From an uncultured Alistipes sp. (lineage in GTDB: Bacteria > Bacteroidota > Bacteroidia > Bacteroidales > Rikenellaceae), in assembly GCA_910577475.1 (NCBI GenBank), contig CAJTLJ010000004.1, positions 1 to 64,000 on the forward strand: a stretch of DNA of 64,000 nt, given 5' to 3'. Numbering within the stretch: the first letter of the stretch is position 1; the number at the start of each line of letters is the position of its first letter. The notes beneath the pieces are model-generated. The model was not told the DNA's origin, made no database searches, and saw only the letters and a list, made by a program, of their open reading frames with translations. The position numbers and the translations under genes were made by a program. Below are positions 8,690 through 15,882 of this stretch, piece by piece.

Positions 8690-8880
8690 CGCATCGGCAG
8701 GTCTTCTGACTCGTTCCGGTTCCACGCCTTCCCGGCCCGAGGGCCAGTGGCAAAGAATGTGAAACCTGTCTTGCTCCGCAGAGCAGGAACTCACAGCAAC
8801 GGGTATTGTCGCAGACTCTCACTGCATTCTCTTTTCATTCCGTCGCGCGACCGCCCGGCGGTGCGTTTCGGAAACCTTTG
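8690..8880 (-). promoter_or_regulatory. Cobalamin (AdoCbl) riboswitch
   Basis: Read on the minus strand, the element carries the conserved blocks in the right order: GAATGCAGTGAGAGTCTGCG, ACCCGTTGCTGTGA, GCCACTGG with the hairpin CCCTCGGG, GGCCGGGAAGGCG, and the hallmark 3' block GTCAGAAGACCTGCC. The aptamer spans about 190 bases and lies upstream of four leftward genes for cobalamin uptake. In this family, bound cobalamin lowers expression of the downstream genes. Confidence 0.95.
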
Positions 8881-8885
8881 CGCGA

Positions 8886-8893
8886 CAAAGATA
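8886..8893 (-). promoter_or_regulatory. -7 box of the B12 operon promoter
   Basis: TATCTTTG on the minus strand, matching TAnnTTTG. Transcription would start at about 8882, exactly at the 5' edge of the riboswitch. No consensus -33 element is seen. Confidence 0.65.
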
Positions 8894-9006
8894 GGAATAA
8901 AAATCAGGTTTGAAATATTTCGGACCGAATTTTTGATCCCGCCGCGACCGGGTTGTAGACGATTCTCCGATTCCGTTACCCCGATTCCGGATTCGGCGTC
9001 CGCCGG

Positions 9007-9037
9007 TTGCAAGGTTCTGGAAAAAGGGTTAAATTTG
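9007..9037 (+). promoter_or_regulatory. Promoter of the first AraC-type regulator gene
   Basis: TTG (9007-9009) and TAAATTTG (9030-9037) are 20 bases apart. The predicted start at ~9041 leaves a leader of about 19 bases. It diverges from the B12 operon promoter. Confidence 0.65.
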
Positions 9038-9059
9038 TAACGGTTAAAACGATACGGAT

Positions 9060-9956
9060 ATGGACGAGATGATACGGATAGACAGCGTGGATGTCTACAA
9101 CAAACTTTTCGGATTCGAGACCCGGCACCCGCTGATTACGGTGGTCGACCTTTCGGAAGCGACCCGGTGGCCCCTCCGGACCAAATTCGCCTACGGGGTC
9201 TATGCGCTGTTTCTGAAGGATGCCAGGTGCGGCGACATCAAATACGGCCGCAAGAGCTACGACTACCGGGACGGAACGATCGTCTGTTTCGCGCCGGGGC
9301 AGGTGGTCGAGGTCGAGATGGCGCCCGACACCCGACCGGCCGGATACGGGCTGCTGTTTCATCCCGATCTGATCCGCGGCACGGCCCTGGGGCAGGAGAT
9401 CCGGAACTACTCCTTCTTCTCCTACGAAACGAACGAGGCGCTGCACCTCTCGGACGAGGAGCGGCAGACGATACGGGACACGCTGCAAAAGGTGGAGCAG
9501 GAGCTCGATCACGCCATCGACAAGCACAGCCGCCGGCTCATTACGGCCAACGTGGGCCTGCTGCTCGACTACTGCATGCGCTTCTACGACCGGCAGTTCA
9601 TCACCCGCAGCGAGGTGAACAGCGACATCCTCACCCGCTTCGAGCGGCTGCTGGATGCCTATTTCGATACGGACATGCAGCGACAGGAGGGGCTGCCTTC
9701 GGTGAAATATTTCGCCGACAAGGTGTTCCTCTCGCCCAACTATTTCGGCGACGTTATCCGCAAGCTGACCGGCATGACCGCTTCGGAACATATTCAGAAC
9801 AAGGTGATCGACCGGGTGAAGGAGCAGCTGCTCTCGTCGGACAAGACTGCCAGCCAGATCGCTTACGAACTCGGATTCCAGTATCCGCAGCACCTGAGCC
9901 GCATGTTCAAGCGGATCACCGGACTTACGCCCAACGAATTCCGACAGCAGAGCTGA
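9060..9956 (+). CDS. AraC-family transcriptional regulator
   Basis: 298 aa. The N-terminal ~150 residues form a cupin-like sensing domain (for example CFAPGQVVEVEM and GYGLLFHPDLIRG). The C-terminal ~100 residues hold the two helix-turn-helix motifs: VKYFADKVFLSPNYFGDVIR and TASQIAYELGFQ with HLSRMFKRITGLTPNEFR. Proteins of this build usually control small-molecule uptake or stress genes. It is transcribed divergently from the cobalamin operon and is followed 13 bp later by a diverged copy of itself. Neither the effector nor the target can be read from the sequence. Confidence 0.88.
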   Translation: MDEMIRIDSVDVYNKLFGFETRHPLITVVDLSEATRWPLRTKFAYGVYALFLKDARCGDIKYGRKSYDYRDGTIVCFAPGQVVEVEMAPDTRPAGYGLLFHPDLIRGTALGQEIRNYSFFSYETNEALHLSDEERQTIRDTLQKVEQELDHAIDKHSRRLITANVGLLLDYCMRFYDRQFITRSEVNSDILTRFERLLDAYFDTDMQRQEGLPSVKYFADKVFLSPNYFGDVIRKLTGMTASEHIQNKVIDRVKEQLLSSDKTASQIAYELGFQYPQHLSRMFKRITGLTPNEFRQQS

Positions 9957-9969
9957 TCCCTTTACGGCC

Positions 9970-10785
9970 ATGATTCACGAAACATCGGTTCCGGAACTGC
10001 TCCTCGCCGAGGAGGAGGGCTCGGCGCTCCTCCCCGTGCTCTGCCGGAGCGGCTACCGGGTTCTGGCACTCTTCGATCCGCCCGCCGACCGGCTCGGACG
10101 ACGCTCGTGCGACTTCTCCGATGCCGCCCTGATCGGCTGTACGGCGGCACCGCAACCCGACGACCTGCCTGCCCGCTGTGCCCGGGTCGCAGCATTCCGG
10201 CCCGCAGCCTTCGGCATCGGCGATGCGGAGCGGGGGGGGGAATACAGCTGGCTCCGCTACCGTGCCGACGAGGCGCTTCATCTGTCGGCCGGGGAGCAGT
10301 GTATCCTTACCGGCTGTCTCGACGACCTGCAGCGTGAGGCTCTCCGGCCGACAGACCGTTATTGCCGCTGCATCCTCGGCCGGCTCGTCCGCCGGACGCT
10401 CGACTACGCCACCCGCTTCCGCGAGCGGCAGTTCATTACGCGCGAACTGGAAAACAGAGCGCTGCTCGCCGACTACCGGGACTTTCTGGACCGGTACCTC
10501 TCCTCCGGCCGCATGCCTTTGTGCGGCACTCCCGATCCGGCTCTCTGCGCCGGCCGGCTGCACCTCTCCGAGGCCTATTTCACCGACCTGCTGCGATTCG
10601 AAACGGGCCATACGCCCGAAAGCTATTTCCAGCGGGTCCGACTCGACACGGCCCGCCGGCTGCTGCTGAACACCGTCAAACCGATAGACCGGATCGCCGC
10701 CGAACTGGGGTACCCGTCCGTCCGCCACCTCTACAGGCTACTCCGCAGGATTTACGGCATCGCTCCCGATGCCTGCAAAAGATGA
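9970..10785 (+). CDS. AraC-type regulator, diverged paralogue with G9 tract
   Basis: 271 aa. It aligns with the upstream regulator throughout: ADEALHLSAGEQ against TNEALHLSDEER, FRERQFITRE against YDRQFITRSE, and a C-terminal helix-turn-helix pair ending HLYRLLRRIYGIAPDACKR. The N-terminal sensor part is shorter and much altered. Codon 88 opens a run of nine G (10232-10240); gain or loss of one base would truncate the protein before the DNA-binding domain. The gene probably shares the promoter of the first regulator. It ends 1 bp from the convergent kinase gene. It may be a functional second regulator or one that is degenerating. Confidence 0.78.
   Translation: MIHETSVPELLLAEEEGSALLPVLCRSGYRVLALFDPPADRLGRRSCDFSDAALIGCTAAPQPDDLPARCARVAAFRPAAFGIGDAERGGEYSWLRYRADEALHLSAGEQCILTGCLDDLQREALRPTDRYCRCILGRLVRRTLDYATRFRERQFITRELENRALLADYRDFLDRYLSSGRMPLCGTPDPALCAGRLHLSEAYFTDLLRFETGHTPESYFQRVRLDTARRLLLNTVKPIDRIAAELGYPSVRHLYRLLRRIYGIAPDACKR
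10232..10240 (+). repeat. G9 homopolymer in a regulator coding sequence
   Basis: Nine consecutive G inside codons 88-91 of the second AraC-type gene (Arg-Gly-Gly-Glu). It is long enough for slipped-strand changes that would shift the frame. Confidence 0.9.
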
Positions 10786-10786
10786 T

Positions 10787-11833
10787 CTATCGGGAGATAC
10801 GACCCGTAAGCGGTCCTTCGACCAGGGTCCGGACATCCTCGACCGAGAACTGGCTGTAGTCGCCCGGAATCGTATTCTTCAGGGCGCAGGCCGCCGCACC
10901 GAAATCCAATGCCTTCTGCGCTTCGTCCGGATAGGCGATCAATCCGTAGATCAGTCCGGCCACGAAGGCGTCGCCCACACCCACGCAATCGACCACGGGA
11001 TCGACGTCGTAGACGCGCGTCCGCAGCAGACGGCCGCCGGCGAAAAGGGTCCCGGATATGGTGTGGTGATTGGCGCTCAACACGTTGCGCAGAGCGAAGA
11101 CGATGGATCGGCAGCGGGGGAATCGCTCCGTAACGGCCCGGGCCACCGCTTCGTAGCCGGCCAGATCGGGCACATAGGAGGCGTCGCAGGCCGCGAAGGC
11201 GGGCAGACGGACGCCGAGCACCCGTTCGAACTCGTCGTCGGTGCCGAACAGCACGTCGCAATCCGCCATCATTGGCGGCAGCACCTCCTCGATCTGCGCA
11301 CCGTATTTCCAGAGATTCTTCCGGTAGTTGATATCGCACGACACGATCAGCCCCATGCGCCGCGCCGCCGCTACCGCTTCGGCACAGACGGCAGCCGTAG
11401 AGGCCGACACCGCCGCGGCGATGCCCGACCAGTGGAACCAATGCGCTCCGCGGAAAATCTCCTCCCAGTCTATCGTCCCGGTCCGCAGGGTGGCAAACGA
11501 CGACCCCGAGCGGTCGTAGACGACGTGCGAGTTGCGCAGGGCGGCGGACTCCTCCATGTAATAGATGCCCAGCCGCTCGCCGTCGCGGCGGATGTGCTGC
11601 GTCTCGACACCGTACCGGCGCAGGTCGTCCAGACAGGCGTCGGCCACCCGGTTGGCGGGCAGGCATGTCACGAACTCGCTCTGCAAACCGAAGTTGGCGA
11701 GCGACACGGCGACGTTGGCTTCGCTGCCGCCGTAGTTGACCTGCAAAAGGTCGGTCTGCGTGAAACGCAACTTGTCGGGCGGGGTGAGCCTCATCATGAT
11801 CTCCCCAAAGGAGACTACTTTTTGCTGTTGCAT
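10787..11833 (-). CDS. kdgK: 2-dehydro-3-deoxygluconokinase (PfkB family)
   Basis: 348 aa cytoplasmic sugar kinase that phosphorylates 2-keto-3-deoxygluconate to KDPG in uronate and pectin catabolism. The N-terminus (VVSFGEIMMRLTPPDKLRFT and GGSEANVAVSLANFG) is characteristic of Bacteroidetes KDG kinases, as is SCDINYRKNLW in the middle. The PfkB signature is VDCVGVGDAFVAGLIYG near residue 285, with catalytic Asp. The usual GAGD is GVGD, a variation seen in this group. I chose ATG 11833 because homology begins there. A longer in-frame extension runs into the feoB-associated gene. It appears to be a single-gene unit, convergent with the AraC-type genes. No KDPG aldolase gene is in view. Confidence 0.88.
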   Translation of the reverse strand: MQQQKVVSFGEIMMRLTPPDKLRFTQTDLLQVNYGGSEANVAVSLANFGLQSEFVTCLPANRVADACLDDLRRYGVETQHIRRDGERLGIYYMEESAALRNSHVVYDRSGSSFATLRTGTIDWEEIFRGAHWFHWSGIAAAVSASTAAVCAEAVAAARRMGLIVSCDINYRKNLWKYGAQIEEVLPPMMADCDVLFGTDDEFERVLGVRLPAFAACDASYVPDLAGYEAVARAVTERFPRCRSIVFALRNVLSANHHTISGTLFAGGRLLRTRVYDVDPVVDCVGVGDAFVAGLIYGLIAYPDEAQKALDFGAAACALKNTIPGDYSQFSVEDVRTLVEGPLTGRISR

Positions 11834-11895
11834 GATAAAGATATTTCGAGCAATAAAGGTACGAAATAAAACCGGTAGTTGTACGGATCGGGGCG

Positions 11896-11931
11896 AAAAA
11901 AAATCGAAGCGGAGGGCATCAGCTCCTCCGC
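11896..11931 (-). terminator. Terminator of the feo operon
   Basis: GCGGAGG (minus 11931-11925) pairs with CCTCCGC (11915-11909), followed by TTCGATTTTTTTT. It overlaps the last codons of the Cys-rich Feo protein gene and separates it from kdgK. Confidence 0.8.
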
Positions 11932-12077
11932 TCCGTCCGATTCTCTCCCTTTCGGAACGGGCAATCCGCATCGCAGGCGGAGCATCCGCCGTTCCGCCTT
12001 CTCCGCCGGACGACGAAGAGAAGCCGAACGACCACCACCGCACCGATCAGCGCGACTGCCGCCTCCTGCCAGTCCAT
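11919..12077 (-). CDS. FeoB-associated Cys-rich membrane protein
   Basis: 52 aa, starting one base after the feoB stop (TGA-T-ATG). It has one N-terminal membrane helix (~6-23, AVALIGAVVVVRLLFVV), then basic residues and the Cys cluster GCSACDADCPF typical of small proteins encoded directly after feoB. The family is thought to assist the Feo ferrous iron transporter, but its exact role is unsettled. The terminator hairpin lies at its 3' end. An overlapping reading frame for an extended kdgK start is rejected in its favour. Confidence 0.85.
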   Translation of the reverse strand: MDWQEAAVALIGAVVVVRLLFVVRRRRRNGGCSACDADCPFRKGENRTERRS

Positions 12078-12078
12078 A

Positions 12079-14448
12079 TCAGAAACAATTCGCCAGATGA
12101 TAGACCAGGAACGACACGATCCATGCCAGCAGGGTGTTGTAGACGATGGAAATCGCCGCCCAACGCCAGCCGGCCTCCGTGGCGATGGCCGACACCGTGG
12201 CGACGCAGGGGAAATAGATCAGGATGAAGACCAGAAAGGCCAGCGCCGAGGCGGTCGTGAAGTCGCCGCTGGCCGCCAGCCGGGCCGCGAGCGGCTCCGT
12301 CCCGGCCTTTTCGGAATCGGCATCCGCGGTCATCTCCTCGCCGGCATAGAGCACGCCGATGGTGCTGACGACGATCTCCTTGGCCGCCACGCCCGAAACC
12401 AGCGCGACTGCCGCCTTCCAATTCAGCCCCAGCGGCTCGAAGACCGGCTCGCAGGCCTTGCCGACCTGCCCCAGATAGGAGCTCGCATAGGCATCGGCCC
12501 GCGGCTCCGCCGCCTCGGTGCGGGGGTAGTAGCTCAAAAACCAGACGATGACCGAGGCGATCAGAATCATGCCTCCCATCTTGCGCAGGTACTGGGCGCA
12601 CTTCTCCCACATGTGCGACAGCGTGGCCCGCCAGGTCGGCATCCGGTAGGGCGGGAGCTCCATGACGAAGGGTGTCTCGTCGATGCGGAACAGAAAGCGG
12701 CGCATGATCTGCTTGGCGGTGAACATAGCCAGCAGGATTCCCAGCGCATAGAGGCCCAGCATGACCGCTCCGGGGTGCGAGGGGAAGAAGGCTCCCACCA
12801 GCAGGATATAGATCGGCATGCGGGCGCTGCACGACATGAACGGCATGATCAGAATGGTTATCAGCCGGCTGCTGAAGCTTTCGATCGTCCGCGTCGCCAT
12901 GATGGCGGGCACGTTGCAGCCGAATCCCATGACGAGCGGAATGAACGACTTGCCGTGCAGCCCCATGCGATGCATCACCCGGTCCATGATGAAGGCCGCC
13001 CGCGCCAGATAGCCCGAGTCCTCCATGAAGGAGATGAAAAGATAGAGGATCATGATGTTGGGCAGAAAGACGATCACGCTGCCGGCGCCTCCGATCACGC
13101 CTTCGGTCAGCAGATCCTTCAGCACCCCGTCGGGCATCATCCGCTGGACGAGGCCTCCCAACCACTCTACGCCCGCCTCGATCCACGCCTGCGGATAGGC
13201 CCCGACGGCATAGGTGCAGTAGAACATCAGCCACATCAGAAAGAAGAAGATCGGAAAGCCCCACAGCTTGTGGGTCACGAAGGTATCGATGATCTCGGTC
13301 GTCCGCAGCGACTCGCGCGTTCCGGCAGTGAAGGTCTCCTTCAGCGCTCCCGAGATGAATCCGTACTTGTGGTTGGCCAGCGCCGTCTCGACATCCTCGC
13401 CCAGCTGCTCCTCGATCTTCTTCGCCTCCCTCTTGCCGGCCTCCATCCACTCGGGAAAGCGCTCGCAGCTCCGCAGCTGCTCGACGGCATAGCGGTCCCC
13501 CTCGAGCAGTTTCATGGCGAAGTAACGGGGCGGGAACTGCTTGGGCAGCTCGTCGCGACTCTCCTTCAGCAGGTTGTCGACGGTCTGCAACCCGGCCTCG
13601 ACCACCGTTCCCTGGTTGATATGGATATGGCGCACACGGTCGTCGCGGTTCTCGAAGACGTCGATCACCGTATCGAGCAACTCCTCGATGCCGCGGCCGC
13701 TGCGTGCCACCACCGGCACCATCGGCACGCCCAGCATGCCGCCCAGTGTGGCGTGGTCGAGCCGGGCGCCGCTCGCCTCCAGCTCGTCGAACATATTCAG
13801 CGCCACCACCATTCTCTGGTTGATGTCGATCAGTTCCGTCGTCAGATAGAGGTTCCGCTCCAGATTCGAGGCCACCACGGCATTGATGATGACGTCGGGC
13901 GTGTCGTCCGCCAGATGCTTGCGCACGTAGATCTCCTCGGGCGTGTAGGCGGCCAGCGCATAGGTGCCCGGCAGGTCGGTGATTTCGAAATGATACCCCT
14001 TGTAGGTCCGGTAGCCCACCTTCGCCCCGACGGTCACGCCGCTGTAGTTGCCCACGTGTTCGTGACCGCCCGAGATGGCGTTGAACAGCGAGGTCTTTCC
14101 GCTGTTGGGATTGCCCACCAGCGCCACGTGCACGTGCTTCGTGCACTGGCGGACCACCTCGTCGATGGAGTCGCACTCGGTGGTGCCCTCCGACACCACG
14201 CCCGTCTTCCAGCTCTCGGCCTCGCGGTCGGTGATAACCACCACCATGTGGGCCTCGCTGCGGCGCAGCGAGACGTTGTAGTCCATGATCCGATAGCTGA
14301 TCGGGTCGAGCAGCGGAGCGTTCAGCACCACCTCGACCCGCTTGCCCTGCACGAATCCCATCTCCATGATACGGCGGCGGAAGCCACCATGGCCCAACAC
14401 TTTCAATACGACGGCCGACTCTCCGGTCTTCAAATCCGACAAACGCAT
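12079..14448 (-). CDS. feoB: Fused FeoA-FeoB ferrous iron transporter
   Basis: 789 aa inner-membrane Fe(II) transporter. Residues 1-75 are a FeoA (SH3-like) domain (LSDLKTGESAVVLKV, IMEMGFVQGKRVEV). The FeoB part starts ~110 with a G domain: P-loop GNPNSGKTS, switch region YSGVTVGAK, G3 DLPGTY and G4-type NMFDE. The membrane part follows (~340-789) with gating motifs such as MGFGCNVPAIMATRT and a second gate near LVSGVAAKEIVVSTIG. FeoA-FeoB fusion is common in Bacteroidetes. It is co-transcribed with the small Cys-rich protein gene directly downstream. Confidence 0.95.
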   Translation of the reverse strand: MRLSDLKTGESAVVLKVLGHGGFRRRIMEMGFVQGKRVEVVLNAPLLDPISYRIMDYNVSLRRSEAHMVVVITDREAESWKTGVVSEGTTECDSIDEVVRQCTKHVHVALVGNPNSGKTSLFNAISGGHEHVGNYSGVTVGAKVGYRTYKGYHFEITDLPGTYALAAYTPEEIYVRKHLADDTPDVIINAVVASNLERNLYLTTELIDINQRMVVALNMFDELEASGARLDHATLGGMLGVPMVPVVARSGRGIEELLDTVIDVFENRDDRVRHIHINQGTVVEAGLQTVDNLLKESRDELPKQFPPRYFAMKLLEGDRYAVEQLRSCERFPEWMEAGKREAKKIEEQLGEDVETALANHKYGFISGALKETFTAGTRESLRTTEIIDTFVTHKLWGFPIFFFLMWLMFYCTYAVGAYPQAWIEAGVEWLGGLVQRMMPDGVLKDLLTEGVIGGAGSVIVFLPNIMILYLFISFMEDSGYLARAAFIMDRVMHRMGLHGKSFIPLVMGFGCNVPAIMATRTIESFSSRLITILIMPFMSCSARMPIYILLVGAFFPSHPGAVMLGLYALGILLAMFTAKQIMRRFLFRIDETPFVMELPPYRMPTWRATLSHMWEKCAQYLRKMGGMILIASVIVWFLSYYPRTEAAEPRADAYASSYLGQVGKACEPVFEPLGLNWKAAVALVSGVAAKEIVVSTIGVLYAGEEMTADADSEKAGTEPLAARLAASGDFTTASALAFLVFILIYFPCVATVSAIATEAGWRWAAISIVYNTLLAWIVSFLVYHLANCF

Positions 14449-14471
14449 ACTCCACTCGGTTTTACGAGTTG

Positions 14472-14479
14472 CAAATATA
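14472..14479 (-). promoter_or_regulatory. -7 box of the feo operon promoter
   Basis: TATATTTG on the minus strand, 23 bases before the feoB start codon. No consensus -33 element and no clear Fur-type palindrome is seen. Confidence 0.5.
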
Positions 14480-14520
14480 CGCTTATTTTTTCAGATCCCG
14501 AATACCTGTTTATAGGGATT

Positions 14521-15882
14521 TCACCACCCTCCGCCCAGTGCCTTGAAGAGCACCACGTAGTCGATGTACTGCTGGGCGACCAGCTCCGAGAGATTCAGCT
14601 CCGATTCGTACCACGAACGTTCGGCGTCGATCACGTCCAGGTAGGCGGCCATACCGCTGCGGTAGAGCGCCCGGGTCTTGCGGGCCGCCGCCTCGTCCAC
14701 CGCCGCCAGTTTGCGGATCTGCTCCAGCTGGCTCCGCCCGGTCGTGATTCCGACCAGTGCGCTCTCCACGTCGGAGAGGGCCTGCAGGAGTGCCTGCTCA
14801 TATCCGAACAACGCTTCGTAGTAGTTTTCGCGCGCCACCTCCTCCTGACGCTTCAGCTTGCCGAAGGCGAAGAGCGGCTGCATCAGCGTGCCGCCGGCGC
14901 TCCATCCCCACGGATCGCCCGTCGTGAGCCCCTTGAGCGACGAGGCGAGCAGACCGCCGGAGCCGGTCAGCGTGATCCGCGGAAAGCGTACCGCCCGCGC
15001 CAGCCCCACCCGGGCAGCCGCCTGATCGGCCCGGTACATCGCCTCCACCACATCGGGGCGCCGCGTCAGCAGATCCGAAGGCAGCCCCACGGGCACCTCG
15101 TCGGGCAGCCGGTTCCGGTCGAGACGCGCGCTCCACCCTTCGAGCTCGATCTTGCGGGGATTTTCGCCCAGCAGCACGGCGAGGGCCGACACGGTCTGGT
15201 CGACCGAGCGGCGGTATTGTTCGACATCGGCCGCCGCCGTATAGACCAGACTGTGCGCCTGGTCCCGCGCCACGCCGCTTGCCATCCCATAGCGGAACAT
15301 CGAATCGACCAGAGCCGCCGACTCGCGCCGCAGTTCGCACGTCCGCCGGGCGATCTCCAGCCCGCGCTCGTACTTCAGCAGGGTGAAATAGGTTATCGCC
15401 ACCTGCGCCGTCAGCGACAGGGCCACGCCGCGAAAGGCCCATTCGGAGATGCGGATTCCAGCCCGCGCCGCGTGGTCGGATGCCCGCAGCGCCCCGAAGA
15501 GCGAGAGCTCCCACGAAAGCACCGGCGTGATCGCATAGCGCTCGGTGCTCCCCTCGTCGGGATCGTGTCCGCCCGACGCCGAAGCCTCGAAATTCACCGT
15601 CGGCAGATAGGCCGCCCGGGCGATCGGCAGGTTCTTGCGCGCCGCCTCTACGCGCGAAGCGGCCGCCGCCAGATCGAGATTTCCGGCAATAGCCATCTCC
15701 TCCAGCCGGTTGAGGGTCGTATCGGCGAAATACTCCCACCAGCGCACGTCGCGGGGAAAGGAGTCGCGCGAGAAGGTTTCGCCGAAAATGTAGTCGTCGG
15801 GCACCACCGTCCTCGGCACCGGCAGCTTGGCACACGACACTGCGGCGAGCAGTACCGCCGCACAGGTTATCCATCGTCTCAT
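14521..15882 (-). CDS. RND efflux outer-membrane factor (NodT/OprM family lipoprotein)
   Basis: 453 aa TolC-like channel lipoprotein with lipobox AVSCA. It has the duplicated coiled-coil/outer-membrane-efflux pattern of this family: WWEYFADTTLNRLEEMAIAG near the N-terminus, VDQTVSALAVLLGENP in the middle, GLPSDLLTRRPDVVEAMYRA and RFPRITLTGSGG. It completes the tripartite pump with the adaptor and RND genes upstream. The start ATG 15882 overlaps the RND stop as ATGA. A much longer open frame upstream is only the complement of the pump gene. Confidence 0.92.
   Translation of the reverse strand: MRRWITCAAVLLAAVSCAKLPVPRTVVPDDYIFGETFSRDSFPRDVRWWEYFADTTLNRLEEMAIAGNLDLAAAASRVEAARKNLPIARAAYLPTVNFEASASGGHDPDEGSTERYAITPVLSWELSLFGALRASDHAARAGIRISEWAFRGVALSLTAQVAITYFTLLKYERGLEIARRTCELRRESAALVDSMFRYGMASGVARDQAHSLVYTAAADVEQYRRSVDQTVSALAVLLGENPRKIELEGWSARLDRNRLPDEVPVGLPSDLLTRRPDVVEAMYRADQAAARVGLARAVRFPRITLTGSGGLLASSLKGLTTGDPWGWSAGGTLMQPLFAFGKLKRQEEVARENYYEALFGYEQALLQALSDVESALVGITTGRSQLEQIRKLAAVDEAAARKTRALYRSGMAAYLDVIDAERSWYESELNLSELVAQQYIDYVVLFKALGGGW

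Noticed and set aside
11834..12043. N-terminal extension of the KDG kinase by 70 residues
   Set aside because: Family homology begins at MQQQKVVSFGE. The extension overlaps the terminator and the small Feo gene, which has clear family features.
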